From a beta proteobacterium AAP65 (GTDB lineage: Bacteria > Pseudomonadota > Gammaproteobacteria > Burkholderiales > Burkholderiaceae_C): 64,000 nucleotides of DNA. The translations under genes were made by a program, and so were the position numbers. Of this stretch, positions 9,115 through 17,503 are shown piece after piece. The notes beneath the pieces are model-generated. The model worked only from the letters and a program-made list of their open reading frames with translations. It did no database searches and was not told where the DNA came from. The stretch spans positions 62,001-126,000 of the forward strand of contig LJHW01000044.1 of the NCBI GenBank assembly GCA_001295865.1. Direction: 5' to 3'. Position 1 is the first letter of the stretch, and each line of letters opens with the position of its first letter.

Positions 9115-9890
9115 GCCCGCGAGCCGAGCAACTGGCGCAGCGCCCCCCACACGAAGAGCGTGTTCGTGACGAGGTAGCGGCGCCACAGCCGGCGCGGCTC
9201 GCTGGCCAGGCGGTGGAGCCACTCCAGGCCGTGTTCGCGCATCCAGGCCGGCGCGCGCGCCACGGTGCCGGCGTGGAAATCGAAAGCGGCACCCACGCCC
9301 AGCATCACCGCCTGCACACGCCCGCGGTGCGCCGCCATCCACAGCTCTTGTTTCGGGCAGCCCAGGCTCACCCACACGGTGCCGGCGCCGCTGGCGTTGA
9401 TGGCGCGCACGTGCGCTTCGTCTTCCTCGGGCGTGAGCGGCCGGAAGGGTGGCGAGATCGCGCCGGCGATGCGCAGGCCCGGGTGCCGCTGCGGCAGCAG
9501 CGTCTGCAGGGCCTGCAAGGTGGCCTCGGTGCTGCCGTAGAGAAACACGGCCTCGCCGCGCGCCGCGGCTTCGTGCAGGTAGTCGGCCATGAGGTCGGGG
9601 CCGCTCACACGCGCCTGGCCTGCTGCGCCCAGCTTGCGCAGCATCCAGGCCACCGGGGCGCCGTCGGGGGTGGCCAGGTCGGCCTGTGCGATGGCGGCGT
9701 GGAAGGCCGGGTCGCGGCGCGAGGTCACCACCGAATGCACGTTGCAGATGCAGACCACGCGGCTTTCTCGCCGCGCGGCCCAGGCCGCGATGCGCGCACG
9801 CGCAGCCCCCGCGCCGACCACGTCGATGGGCGCGCCCAGCACCTGCCGCCGCTGCCGGCCTTCTGCTTCCAGCGCCACTTGTCCAGTCAT
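9111..9890 (-). CDS. WecG/TagA/CpsF-family glycosyltransferase
   Basis: A 259-residue transferase of the family that includes WecG (UDP-ManNAcA transferase) and TagA. Visible marks are VVCICNVHSVVTSRRDPAF, ADLATPDGAPVAWMLR with the family aspartate in TPDG, VSGPDLM, FLYGSTEA, VSLGCPKQELWM and GVGAAFDFHAGTVARAPAWM, in the usual order. This covers the whole domain, so the gene is complete. Members usually place the second sugar on undecaprenyl-PP-linked intermediates in the cytoplasm. It lies 21 bases behind fcl and overlaps the GT4 gene. The actual donor sugar is not predictable. Confidence 0.9.
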   Translation of the reverse strand: MTGQVALEAEGRQRRQVLGAPIDVVGAGAARARIAAWAARRESRVVCICNVHSVVTSRRDPAFHAAIAQADLATPDGAPVAWMLRKLGAAGQARVSGPDLMADYLHEAAARGEAVFLYGSTEATLQALQTLLPQRHPGLRIAGAISPPFRPLTPEEDEAHVRAINASGAGTVWVSLGCPKQELWMAAHRGRVQAVMLGVGAAFDFHAGTVARAPAWMREHGLEWLHRLASEPRRLWRRYLVTNTLFVWGALRQLLGSRA

Positions 9891-9911
9891 GGCCAGGATC
9901 GGGGCGGGCCT

Positions 9912-10898
9912 TCAGCCGGCCGGGTTCTGCGCCGCGAACTCGGCGTAGGCCACGCGCAGGCCGTCTTCCAGCTGCGTGCGTGCCTGCCAGCCGGCGGCCT
10001 TCATCAGGCCCACGTCCATCAGCTTGCGCGGCGTGCCATCAGGCTTGCTGGTGTCGTAGACGATGCCGCCTTGGTAACCCACGACCTTTGCCACCAGCGC
10101 CGCGAGTTCTGCGATGGTCACGTCTTCACCGACGCCGATGTTCACCAGCGGCGGCTCGAAGCGGCCTGTGACGCTCTCGTCGCTGCCCAGCAGCGCGGTG
10201 TAGCGCTCGTCGGGGAGCTGCATCAGGTAGACGCAGGCATCGGCCATGTCGTCACTGAAGAGGAACTCGCGCCGCGGCGTGCCCGTGCCCCACACCGTGA
10301 CCTGCGGCGCGCCGCTGGCCTTGGCCTCGTGGAACTTGCGCAGCAGCGCCGGGATGACGTGGCTGTTGGTCGGGTGGTAGTTGTCGCCCGGCCCGTACAG
10401 GTTCGTCGGCATGGCCGCCAGGTACTTCGTGCCGTACTGGCGGTTGTAGCTCCAGCACATCTCCACGCCGGCGATCTTGGCCAGCGCGTAGGGCCGGTTC
10501 GTGGGCTCCAGCGGGCCGGTGAGCAGATCGCGCTCGCGCATGGGCTGCGGCGCCAGCTTCGGGTAGATGCAGCTGCTGCCCAGGAAGAGCAGGCGCTGCA
10601 CACCGCTGAGGTAGGCGCTGTGGATCACGTTCGTCTGGATGGCCAGGTTCTCGCGGATGAACTGCGCCGGGTAGCTGTTGTTGGCGACGATGCCGCCGAC
10701 CTTGGCAGCCGCCAGGAACACGTACTCGGGCTGTTCCTTCGCGAAGAACGCGCGCGTGGCGGCCTCGTCGGTGAGGTCGAGCTCGGCGTGCGTGCGCAGG
10801 TTCAGGCCGGTGTGGCCCGCGGCCTGCAGACGGCGCACGATGGCGCTGCCGACCAGGCCGCGGTGGCCGGCCACGTAGATGCGTGCGTCTTGCTGCAT
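9912..10898 (-). CDS. fcl: GDP-L-fucose synthase
   Basis: A 328-residue extended-SDR enzyme that converts GDP-4-keto-6-deoxymannose to GDP-L-fucose (3,5-epimerisation and 4-reduction with NADPH). The dinucleotide motif is GHRGLVGSAI near the N-terminus. AAKVGGI, FLGSSCIYP and the catalytic YALAK follow, then MPTNLYGPGDNYHPTNSHV, as in WcaG/Fcl. It directly follows gmd, its pathway partner. The ATG at 10898 is used; a GTG at 10910 that overlaps the gmd stop (GTGA) would add four residues and is an equally good start by position. Confidence 0.95.
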   Translation of the reverse strand: MQQDARIYVAGHRGLVGSAIVRRLQAAGHTGLNLRTHAELDLTDEAATRAFFAKEQPEYVFLAAAKVGGIVANNSYPAQFIRENLAIQTNVIHSAYLSGVQRLLFLGSSCIYPKLAPQPMRERDLLTGPLEPTNRPYALAKIAGVEMCWSYNRQYGTKYLAAMPTNLYGPGDNYHPTNSHVIPALLRKFHEAKASGAPQVTVWGTGTPRREFLFSDDMADACVYLMQLPDERYTALLGSDESVTGRFEPPLVNIGVGEDVTIAELAALVAKVVGYQGGIVYDTSKPDGTPRKLMDVGLMKAAGWQARTQLEDGLRVAYAEFAAQNPAG

Positions 10899-10906
10899 CA
10901 CCGCGC

Positions 10907-12022
10907 TCACTCGTGGTGGTCGTAGGCCTGGAAGCCGGCCAGCTTCACGAGGCTGTCGCGTTTGGCGCTGGTGTAGTCGGCCTCCACCATCTCCTTCACC
11001 AACTCGGGCAGCGTGGTCTTGGGCACCCAGCCGAGCTTGACTTTGGCCTTGGTGGGGTCGCCCAGCAGCGTTTCCACCTCGGTGGGGCGGTAGTAGCGCG
11101 GGTCCACACGCACGATCACCTCGCCCGGCTTGCACTTGGCGCGGTTGCCGTCCACCTTCACCACGGTGGCGATCTCCTGGTCGCCCTCGCCGCTGAAGGC
11201 CAGCGTGATGCCCAACTCGGCGGCGGCGAACTCGACGAACTGGCGCACGCTGTACTGCACGCCGGTGGCGATGACGAAGTCCTCCGCCACCTCTTGCTGC
11301 AGCATGAGCCACTGCATCTCGACGTAGTCGCGCGCATGGCCCCAGTCGCGCAGGGCGCTCATGTTGCCCAGGTACAGGCAGTCTTGCAGGCCGAGCGCGA
11401 TGCGCGCGATGGCGCGCGTGATCTTGCGCGTGACGAAGGTCTCGCCGCGCAACGGGCTCTCGTGGTTGAAGAGCACGCCGTTGCAGGCGTACATGCCGTA
11501 GGCCTCGCGGTAGTTCACCGTGATCCAGTAGGCGTACATCTTCGCCACCGCGTAGGGGCTGCGGGGGTAGAAGGGCGTGGTCTCCTTCTGCGGGATCTCC
11601 TGCACCAGGCCGTAGAGCTCAGAGGTGCTGGCCTGGTAGAAGCGGGTTTTTTTCTGCAGTCCCAGGATGCGGATGGCCTCCAGCAGGCGCAGCGTACCGA
11701 TGCCGTCGGCATCGGCCGTGTACTCGGGCTGCTCGAAGCTGACGGCCACGTGGCTCATCGCGCCGAGGTTGTAGATCTCGTCGGGCTGCACCTCCTGCAC
11801 GATGCGGATGAGGTTGGTGCTGTCGGTGAGATCACCGTAGTGCAGCTTGAAGCGGGCGTTGTCGACGTGCGGATCCTGGTACAGGTGGTCGACGCGGTCG
11901 GTGTTGAAGAGGGAGGAGCGGCGCTTGATGCCATGCACCTCGTAGCCCTTGGAGAGCAGCAGTTCGGCGAGGTAGGCGCCGTCTTGGCCGGTCACGCCGG
12001 TGATGAGTGCGGTCTTGGTCAT
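10907..12022 (-). CDS. gmd: GDP-mannose 4,6-dehydratase
   Basis: A 371-residue extended-SDR dehydratase making GDP-4-keto-6-deoxy-D-mannose from GDP-mannose. It shows GVTGQDGAYLAE at the NADP-binding loop, IKRRSSLFNTDR, the QASTSELYG active-site strand and the Tyr/Lys pair in SPYAVAKMYAYW. The C-terminal part has YYRPTEVETLLGDPTKA, diagnostic for GMD. Length is as expected. It leads the minus-strand unit gmd-fcl-wecG-GT4-beta-helix. The GDP-mannose substrate would come from the manC product encoded at 16073-17503. Confidence 0.97.
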   Translation of the reverse strand: MTKTALITGVTGQDGAYLAELLLSKGYEVHGIKRRSSLFNTDRVDHLYQDPHVDNARFKLHYGDLTDSTNLIRIVQEVQPDEIYNLGAMSHVAVSFEQPEYTADADGIGTLRLLEAIRILGLQKKTRFYQASTSELYGLVQEIPQKETTPFYPRSPYAVAKMYAYWITVNYREAYGMYACNGVLFNHESPLRGETFVTRKITRAIARIALGLQDCLYLGNMSALRDWGHARDYVEMQWLMLQQEVAEDFVIATGVQYSVRQFVEFAAAELGITLAFSGEGDQEIATVVKVDGNRAKCKPGEVIVRVDPRYYRPTEVETLLGDPTKAKVKLGWVPKTTLPELVKEMVEADYTSAKRDSLVKLAGFQAYDHHE

Positions 12023-12316
12023 ACTCAGGTGCAGGGTGGGAAGCCGGGAGGGGCCAGAAAGGGACGCGGGAAGATATCACCGCCAGAGCCGCCCGCATCG
12101 CGCGTTCGCAGGGGTTGCACGGGCGTTTGTCCGATTGGGGTTACATTAGTCCCGTAGATTTGAGCAAGACAGTTTTTTGAGACAGTGTTCGGTGTGCCCT
12201 GAACTGCCTTCACAGGCGATGCAGGTTTCGGCGGATTTCTTGATCGGTGATTCTTCTTGGCCGCATCTGCACTGCGTCAGCATGTGCTGCGCAGCAACCG
12301 TGAAAGGAAATTCAGC
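12023..12316. other. Divergent spacer: gmd promoter side and long leader of the cold-shock gene
   Basis: This 294-base gap is noticeably richer in A and T than its surroundings, especially from about 12130. It must hold the promoters for gmd (minus) and the cold-shock gene (plus). I found no hexamer pair with good spacing: TTGCAC at 12115 and TACATT at 12142 are 21 bases apart. The stretch before the cold-shock start would allow a leader of over 100 bases, as in many cspA-type genes. No ORF with family features is present. Confidence 0.4.
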
Positions 12317-12529
12317 ATGACTACGCAAACCGGCATCGTGAAGTGGTTCGACGACGGCAAGGGCTTTGGCTTCATCACCCCCGACGGTGGTGGCAAGGAC
12401 CTCTTCGCCCACTTCAGCGAAATCCAGAGCACTGGCGGCTTCCGCAGCCTGGCCGAAGGCCAGAAGGTGGAATTCGAGGTGAAGCAAGGCCAGAAGGGCC
12501 CCCAGGCCGCTGGCATCAAGTCGATCTGA
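12317..12529 (+). CDS. Cold-shock domain protein (CspA family)
   Basis: A 70-residue, single cold-shock domain. The start gives TGIVKWFDDGKGFGFITPDGGGKDLFAHFSEI in two blocks that contain RNP1 (KGFGFI) and RNP2 (DLFAHF). The domain ends GPQAAGIKSI. These proteins bind single-stranded RNA and DNA and act as RNA chaperones or antiterminators. A Shine-Dalgarno-like AAAGGA lies at about 12303-12308, which supports the ATG at 12317 over an upstream in-frame one at 12257. It is alone on the plus strand between two minus-strand EPS units and is followed by its own terminator. Confidence 0.95.
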   Translation: MTTQTGIVKWFDDGKGFGFITPDGGGKDLFAHFSEIQSTGGFRSLAEGQKVEFEVKQGQKGPQAAGIKSI

Positions 12530-12554
12530 TCGACCGGGCCTCGGCCAAATGAAG

Positions 12555-12580
12555 AACCGCAGCCTCGGCTGCGGTTTTTT
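12555..12580 (+). terminator. Rho-independent terminator of the cold-shock gene
   Basis: A perfect nine-base stem (AACCGCAGC paired with GCTGCGGTT) with a four-base loop is followed by a run of T residues to 12580. It lies 25 bases after the cold-shock stop. The stem is symmetrical, so it could also slow transcripts leaving rfbC from the other side, but the minus-strand T-run is weak. Confidence 0.9.
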
Positions 12581-12607
12581 CGTTTCTGGGTGCTGCTTTC
12601 CGCGTGT

Positions 12608-13186
12608 TCAGCGCAGCGGGGGCAGGTCGGCCTGGGCCAACAGCGGCGCGGCCGCGTCCTTGGCCGCCAACAGCGCGGCAGCCACCCCGGGCGGTAGCGG
12701 CCACTGCACGCCAATGGCCGGATCGTCGAAGCGGATGCTGCGCTCGCAGTCCTTGGCGTAGACGTCGGTGGTCTTGTAGAGGAAGTGCGTGTCGTCTTCC
12801 AACGAGACAAAGCCGTGCGCAAAGCCCTCGGGCACCCAGAGCTGGCGCTTGTTCTCTGCGTTCAGCAGCACGCCGGTCCAGCGGCCGAAGTGGGGCGAGC
12901 CTGCGCGGATGTCCACCGCCACGTCGAAGGCCGCGCCCTTGACCACGCGCACCAGCTTGCCTTGCGCATGCGGCGGCAGTTGGTAGTGCAGGCCGCGCAG
13001 CACACCAGCGCGGCTGCAGGAGTGGTTGTCCTGCACGAAGGCGCGCGGCGCCGGCAGGCCCAGGGCCGCCAGCGCGGCTTGAAAACGCGGTTCGTTGAAG
13101 CTCTCGCTGAACCAGCCGCGTTCGTCGACAAAAACGGCCGGCTCGACGATCACGACACCGGGCAGATCGGTGGGGATGAGTTTCAT
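12608..13186 (-). CDS. rfbC: dTDP-4-dehydrorhamnose 3,5-epimerase
   Basis: A 192-residue RmlC cupin that epimerises dTDP-4-keto-6-deoxyglucose at C3 and C5 on the way to dTDP-L-rhamnose. It has FVDERGWFSESFNE, FVQDNHSCSRAGVLRGLHYQ with the catalytic His, GKLVRVVKGAAFDVAVDIR, and VPEGFAHGFVSLEDD. The order and length fit the family. It starts two bases after the rfbA stop and is the last gene of the long minus-strand unit. Its stop faces the cold-shock gene's terminator. Confidence 0.97.
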   Translation of the reverse strand: MKLIPTDLPGVVIVEPAVFVDERGWFSESFNEPRFQAALAALGLPAPRAFVQDNHSCSRAGVLRGLHYQLPPHAQGKLVRVVKGAAFDVAVDIRAGSPHFGRWTGVLLNAENKRQLWVPEGFAHGFVSLEDDTHFLYKTTDVYAKDCERSIRFDDPAIGVQWPLPPGVAAALLAAKDAAAPLLAQADLPPLR

Positions 13187-13188
13187 CG

Positions 13189-14070
13189 TCAGAACACCTT
13201 CTCGCGCAGCACGCGCATCAGGTACTGGCCATAGCTGTTCTTCAGCATGGGCGCAGCCAGCGCTTCGAGCTGTGCGGCATCGATCCAGCCGCTGCGGTAG
13301 GCGATCTCTTCCGGGCAGGCCACCTTCAGGCCCTGGCGCTTCTCCAGTGTGGCGATGAACTGCCCGGCTTCCATCAGGCTGTCGTGCGTGCCGGTGTCCA
13401 GCCAGGCGTAGCCGCGGCCCATGATCTCCACGTCGAGCTGGCCCTGCTGCAGGTAGCGCTCGTTGACCGTGGTGATCTCCAGCTCACCGCGGGCGCTGGG
13501 CTGGATGGAGGCGGCGATGTCGCAGACCTGTTCGTCGTAGAAGTACAAGCCCGTGACGGCGTAGCTGCTTTTCGGCGCCTTGGGTTTTTCTTCGATGCTG
13601 ATGGCGCGCTTGTGGGCATCGAACTCGACCACGCCATAGCGCTCCGGGTCGTGCACGTGGTACGCAAAAACGGTGGCGCCTTCGGTGCGCGCGTGGGCGC
13701 GCGCCAGCAGCGGCGCGAAGTCGTGGCCGTAGAAGATGTTGTCGCCCAGCACCAGCGCGCTGGGGGCGCCGGCCAGGAACTCGCGGCCCAGGATGAAGGC
13801 CTGCGCCAGGCCGTCGGGGCTGGGCTGCACGCAATAGCTCAGCTGCATGCCCCAGCGGCTGCCGTCGCCCAGCAGGGCCTGGAAACGCGGTGTGTCTTGC
13901 GGCGTGCTGATGATCAGCACCTCGCGCATGCCGGCCAGCATCAGCGTGCTCAGCGGGTAGTACACCATCGGCTTGTCGTACACCGGCAGCAGTTGTTTGC
14001 TGATGGCCAGCGTGGCCGGGTGCAGGCGCGTGCCGGAGCCGCCGGCCAGGATGATGCCTTTGCGTTCCAT
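13189..14070 (-). CDS. rfbA: Glucose-1-phosphate thymidylyltransferase
   Basis: A 293-residue RmlA nucleotidyltransferase that makes dTDP-glucose from dTTP and glucose-1-phosphate, the entry step to dTDP-rhamnose. The N-terminal signature is KGIILAGGSGTRLHPAT, followed by SKQLLPVYDKPMVYYPLSTLM. LGDNIFYGHDF holds the metal-binding Asp, and ISIEEKPKAPKS and GYAWLDTGTHDSL complete the set. A strong Shine-Dalgarno sequence (GAGGAG) stands six bases before the ATG. It lies 42 bases behind rfbD in the rfbBDAC order. Confidence 0.97.
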   Translation of the reverse strand: MERKGIILAGGSGTRLHPATLAISKQLLPVYDKPMVYYPLSTLMLAGMREVLIISTPQDTPRFQALLGDGSRWGMQLSYCVQPSPDGLAQAFILGREFLAGAPSALVLGDNIFYGHDFAPLLARAHARTEGATVFAYHVHDPERYGVVEFDAHKRAISIEEKPKAPKSSYAVTGLYFYDEQVCDIAASIQPSARGELEITTVNERYLQQGQLDVEIMGRGYAWLDTGTHDSLMEAGQFIATLEKRQGLKVACPEEIAYRSGWIDAAQLEALAAPMLKNSYGQYLMRVLREKVF

Positions 14071-14112
14071 GAAGTCTCCTCAAAGGGGCCGATCGCGAGG
14101 CCGGCCTTGGGC

Positions 14113-15018
14113 TCAGCGGCCCGTGATCTCCGCGAGCAAACGATCTACGCCCGCCTGCCAGTGCGGCAGGCGCAGGCCGAAGGCCGCCTGCAGCCGTGCG
14201 GTGGACAGGCGCGAGTTCAGCGGGCGCTGTGCCGGCGTCGGGTACTCGCTGGTGGGGATGGCGTGCACGGCTTCGGGCAGTGCCTTGAGCGCCTGACCGT
14301 GCGCGTGTGCCCACGCGATGACGTGCCGCGCATAACCGTGCCAGCTGGTCTCGCCACCGGACACGCAGTGGTAGGTGCCGGCCAGCGCGGGCTGGGTCTG
14401 CAGGCGCTGCAAGGCCAGCGCCGTGACATCGGCCAGCAGGTCGGCCCCGGTGGGTGCGCCGATCTGGTCGCTGATGACCTTCAGGCTCTCGCGCTCGGCT
14501 GCCAGTCGCAGCATCGTGCGGGCGAAGTTGCCGCCGCGCGCGGCATACACCCAGCTCGTGCGCAGGATGAGGTGCGTGCAGCCGCTCTGGCGCACGAGCG
14601 CCTCGCCTTCCAGCTTGGTGCGGCCGTAGACGCTGAGCGGCGCGGTGGGTGCGTCTTCGTCGCGCGGCTGCGTGCCGCTGCCATCGAAGACGTAGTCGGT
14701 GCTGTAGTGCACCAGCGTTGCACCCAGTGCCGCGGCTTCTTCGGCCACCACGCCGGGCGCGGTGGCGTTGAGCGCGCGGGCGAACTCGGGCTCGCTCTCG
14801 GCCTTGTCCACCGCGGTGTGCGCCGCGGCATTGACGATGATCTGCGGCCGTACGCGGCGCACCAGCGCGCGCAGGCTTTCGGGTTGCGAAAAGTCGGCCT
14901 TCAGGTCGCCGGCGCTGTCGAAATCGCAGGCCACCACCTCGCCCAGCGGCGCCAGGGAACGCTGCAGTTCCCAACCGACCTGGCCGTTTTTGCCCAGCAG
15001 CAGGAGGGTGGTGCTCAT
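14113..15018 (-). CDS. rfbD: dTDP-4-dehydrorhamnose reductase
   Basis: A 301-residue RmlD enzyme that catalyses the last reduction to dTDP-L-rhamnose. It has the dinucleotide loop GKNGQVGWEL, the strand HYSTDYVFDGSG, the Tyr-Lys pair in YGRTKLEGE and the RTSWVYAARGGNFARTML block. The ATG at 15018 overlaps the rfbB stop (ATGA), which fixes the start; a longer frame would run nine codons into rfbB. Part of the rhamnose set rfbBDAC. Confidence 0.97.
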   Translation of the reverse strand: MSTTLLLLGKNGQVGWELQRSLAPLGEVVACDFDSAGDLKADFSQPESLRALVRRVRPQIIVNAAAHTAVDKAESEPEFARALNATAPGVVAEEAAALGATLVHYSTDYVFDGSGTQPRDEDAPTAPLSVYGRTKLEGEALVRQSGCTHLILRTSWVYAARGGNFARTMLRLAAERESLKVISDQIGAPTGADLLADVTALALQRLQTQPALAGTYHCVSGGETSWHGYARHVIAWAHAHGQALKALPEAVHAIPTSEYPTPAQRPLNSRLSTARLQAAFGLRLPHWQAGVDRLLAEITGR

Positions 15019-16076
15019 CGCGCGCTGTAGTTCTGCGAGAGCCAATCGCGGTAGCCGCCGCTCTGCACATTGGCCACCCAGTCGGCGTTTTCGAGGTACC
15101 AGCGCACGGTCTTGCGGATGCCGGTGGTGAAGGTCTCGGCCGGGCGCCAGCCCAGTTCACGTTCGATCTTGCGTGCGTCGATGGCGTAGCGACGGTCGTG
15201 GCCGGGACGGTCTTTCACGTAGGTGATCAGGCGTGCGTAGGGGCCGGCCGGGTCGGGGCGGAGTTCGTCGAGCAGGCCGCAGACGATGTTCACGATGTCG
15301 ATGTTGGCCTGCTCGTTCCAGCCGCCGATGTTGTAGACCTCGCCCACGCGGCCACCGGCCAGCACGGCGCGGATGGCGCTGCAGTGGTCGCCCACGTAGA
15401 GCCAGTCGCGGATCTGCCGGCCGTCGCCGTACACCGGCAGCGGCTTGCCGGCCAGCGCGTTGACGATCATCAGCGGGATCAGCTTCTCCGGGAAGTGGTA
15501 GGGCCCGTAGTTGTTGCTGCAGTTGGTGGTGAGCACCGGCAGGCCGTAGGTGTGGTGCCAGGCGCGCACCAGGTGGTCGCTGGCGGCCTTGCTGGCGCTG
15601 TAGGGGCTGTTGGGCTCGTAAGGGTGGGTCTCGGTGAAGGCGGGTGCGCCGGGCGCCAGGCTGCCGTAGACCTCGTCGGTGCTGACGTGGTGGAAGCGGA
15701 ACGATGCCTTTTCATCGCCCTGCAGCGTATTCCAGTGCGCGCGTGCGGCCTCCAGCAGCGTGAAGGTGCCGTCGACGTTGGTCTTCATGAAGGCGCCGGG
15801 GCCGTGGATGCTGCGGTCGACGTGGCTCTCGGCCGCGAAGTGCACCAGGGCGCGTGGGCGGTGCTCGGCCAGCAGGCGGTCCACCAGCGCGCGGTCGGTG
15901 ATGTCGCCATGCACGAACACGTGGCGTGCATCGCCTTGCAGCGAGGCCAGGTTCTGCAGGTTGCCGGCGTAGGTCAGGGCGTCGAGGTTGACCAAGCGCT
16001 CATCGTTCTGGGCCAGCCAGTTCAGCACGAAGTTGCTGCCGATGAAGCCTGCACCGCCGGTGACGAGCAGGGTCAC
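15015..16076 (-). CDS. rfbB: dTDP-glucose 4,6-dehydratase
   Basis: A 353-residue extended-SDR dehydratase producing dTDP-4-keto-6-deoxyglucose. It begins with LLVTGGAGFIGSNFV and shows HFAAESHVDRSI, HHVSTDEVYGSL and the Tyr/Lys pair in YSASKAASDHLVRAW. The family block NCSNNYGPYHFPEKLIPL and VKDRPGHDRRYAIDA follow. Length is normal. The start overlaps the manC stop (ATGA). It supplies the intermediate for rfbC and rfbD downstream. Confidence 0.97.
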   Translation of the reverse strand: MTLLVTGGAGFIGSNFVLNWLAQNDERLVNLDALTYAGNLQNLASLQGDARHVFVHGDITDRALVDRLLAEHRPRALVHFAAESHVDRSIHGPGAFMKTNVDGTFTLLEAARAHWNTLQGDEKASFRFHHVSTDEVYGSLAPGAPAFTETHPYEPNSPYSASKAASDHLVRAWHHTYGLPVLTTNCSNNYGPYHFPEKLIPLMIVNALAGKPLPVYGDGRQIRDWLYVGDHCSAIRAVLAGGRVGEVYNIGGWNEQANIDIVNIVCGLLDELRPDPAGPYARLITYVKDRPGHDRRYAIDARKIERELGWRPAETFTTGIRKTVRWYLENADWVANVQSGGYRDWLSQNYSAR

Positions 16077-17503
16077 TTCGCGACCCGTCCGTACGTGTCC
16101 TCAAAGCGCACGATGTCGTCCTCGCCGAGGTAACTGCCGCTCTGCACCTCGATGATCTCCAGCGGCACCTTGCCCGGGTTGGCCAGGCGGTGGGTCTGGC
16201 CCAGCGGGATGTAGGTGCTCTGGTTCTCGGTGAGCATGATCACCTTGTCGCCGTTGGTCACCTCGGCAGTGCCGCTGACCACGATCCAGTGCTCGGCGCG
16301 GTGGTGGTGCATCTGCAGGCTCAAGGAAGCGCCGGGCTTGACCATGATGCGCTTGACCTGGTGGCGCGGGCCGTGGTCGATGCTGTCGTACCAGCCCCAG
16401 GGGCGGTGCACCTTGCGATGCAGCACCTGCTCGCCGCGCTGCTCACGGCCGAGCTGGTTGACGATGTTTTTCACGTCCTGGCTTTTCTCGCGGCTGGCCA
16501 CGAGCACGGCGTCGGGGGTCTCCACCACCACGACGTCGTCCAGGCCCACCACGCTCACCAAACGGCTGGTGGCGTGCACCAGCGTGTTGCGGCTGTCGCT
16601 GACCATCGCATCGCCCACGTGCGCATTGCCAGCAGCGTCTTTGGGCGTCACTTGCCACACCGCTTCCCAGGCGCCGAGGTCGTTCCAGCCAGCGTCCAGC
16701 GCCTGCATGCGGATGTCCAGCACGCCCGGGCACTTCTCCATCACTGCGTAGTCCACCGATTCACTGGGCACGGCCAGGAACTCGGCCTTGCCCGGGCGCA
16801 CGAACTTGGCGTCGGTGCTGCGCACGGCCCAGGCCGCGCGGCAGGCGCTGGCGATGTCGGGGCGGAACTTGTCCAGCGCCGCCATCCACACCGAAGCCTT
16901 CAGCACGAACATGCCGGCGTTCCAGAAGTAGGCGCCGCTGGCGACGTACTTTTCGGCGGTGGCGAGGTCGGGCTTCTCGACGAACTGCGCCACTTTCGCG
17001 CCGTCGGCGCGGATGTAGCCATAGCCCGTCTCGGGCCGGTCGGGCGTGATGCCCAGCACCGTGATGGCACCTTCGGCCGCCATCGCCACCGCGTTGCGCA
17101 GCGCGGCGGTGTAGGCCGCACCGTCGGTGACGGTCTGGTCGGCCGAGGCCACCACCAGCACCGGGTCGAGGCCGCTTTCCAGCGCCTGCAGCGCGGCCAG
17201 CGTCACCGCCGGGGCGGTGTTGCGGCCGGCGGGCTCCAGCAGCACGGCGCCGGGTTCGCTCTTCAGTTCACGCAGTTGGTCGAGCACCAGGAAACGGTGT
17301 TCCTCGTTGCCCACGATCACCGGCGATGACACCGTCAGCGTGTCATTCGCCAGCCCGTCCAGCCGCGCCACGGCCTGCTGGAAGAGGCTGGTGTTGCCCG
17401 AGAGCACGAGGAACTGTTTCGGGAACCCGGCGCGCGACAGCGGCCACAGCCGTGTGCCCGAGCCACCGGCCATCACCACGGGTTGAACGGCGATCTTGTT
17501 CAT
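16073..17503 (-). CDS. manC: Mannose-1-phosphate guanylyltransferase / mannose-6-phosphate isomerase
   Basis: A 476-residue bifunctional type II PMI/GMP enzyme. The N-terminal half is the nucleotidyltransferase, with VMAGGSGTRLWPLSR and FPKQFL in the first 35 residues. The C-terminal half is the cupin isomerase: VHRPWGWYDSID at about 366-377, then VKRIMVKPGASLSLQMHHHRAEHW with the metal-binding histidines. It makes GDP-mannose, the precursor for gmd and possibly for direct mannose transfer. Both ends overlap neighbours by ATGA (galE before, rfbB after). No phosphomannomutase gene is visible in the window. Confidence 0.96.
   Translation of the reverse strand: MNKIAVQPVVMAGGSGTRLWPLSRAGFPKQFLVLSGNTSLFQQAVARLDGLANDTLTVSSPVIVGNEEHRFLVLDQLRELKSEPGAVLLEPAGRNTAPAVTLAALQALESGLDPVLVVASADQTVTDGAAYTAALRNAVAMAAEGAITVLGITPDRPETGYGYIRADGAKVAQFVEKPDLATAEKYVASGAYFWNAGMFVLKASVWMAALDKFRPDIASACRAAWAVRSTDAKFVRPGKAEFLAVPSESVDYAVMEKCPGVLDIRMQALDAGWNDLGAWEAVWQVTPKDAAGNAHVGDAMVSDSRNTLVHATSRLVSVVGLDDVVVVETPDAVLVASREKSQDVKNIVNQLGREQRGEQVLHRKVHRPWGWYDSIDHGPRHQVKRIMVKPGASLSLQMHHHRAEHWIVVSGTAEVTNGDKVIMLTENQSTYIPLGQTHRLANPGKVPLEIIEVQSGSYLGEDDIVRFEDTYGRVAK

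Noticed and set aside
5999..9292. A single 1097-codon minus-strand reading frame through the beta-helix lipoprotein and the GT4 gene
   Set aside because: Only the part from 7762 down has a signal peptide, lipobox and family matches. The rest is antisense or out-of-frame to real genes and is open because of the high GC content.
12115..12147. TTGCAC and TACATT as a csp promoter
   Set aside because: The 21-base spacing is too long for a sigma-70 promoter.
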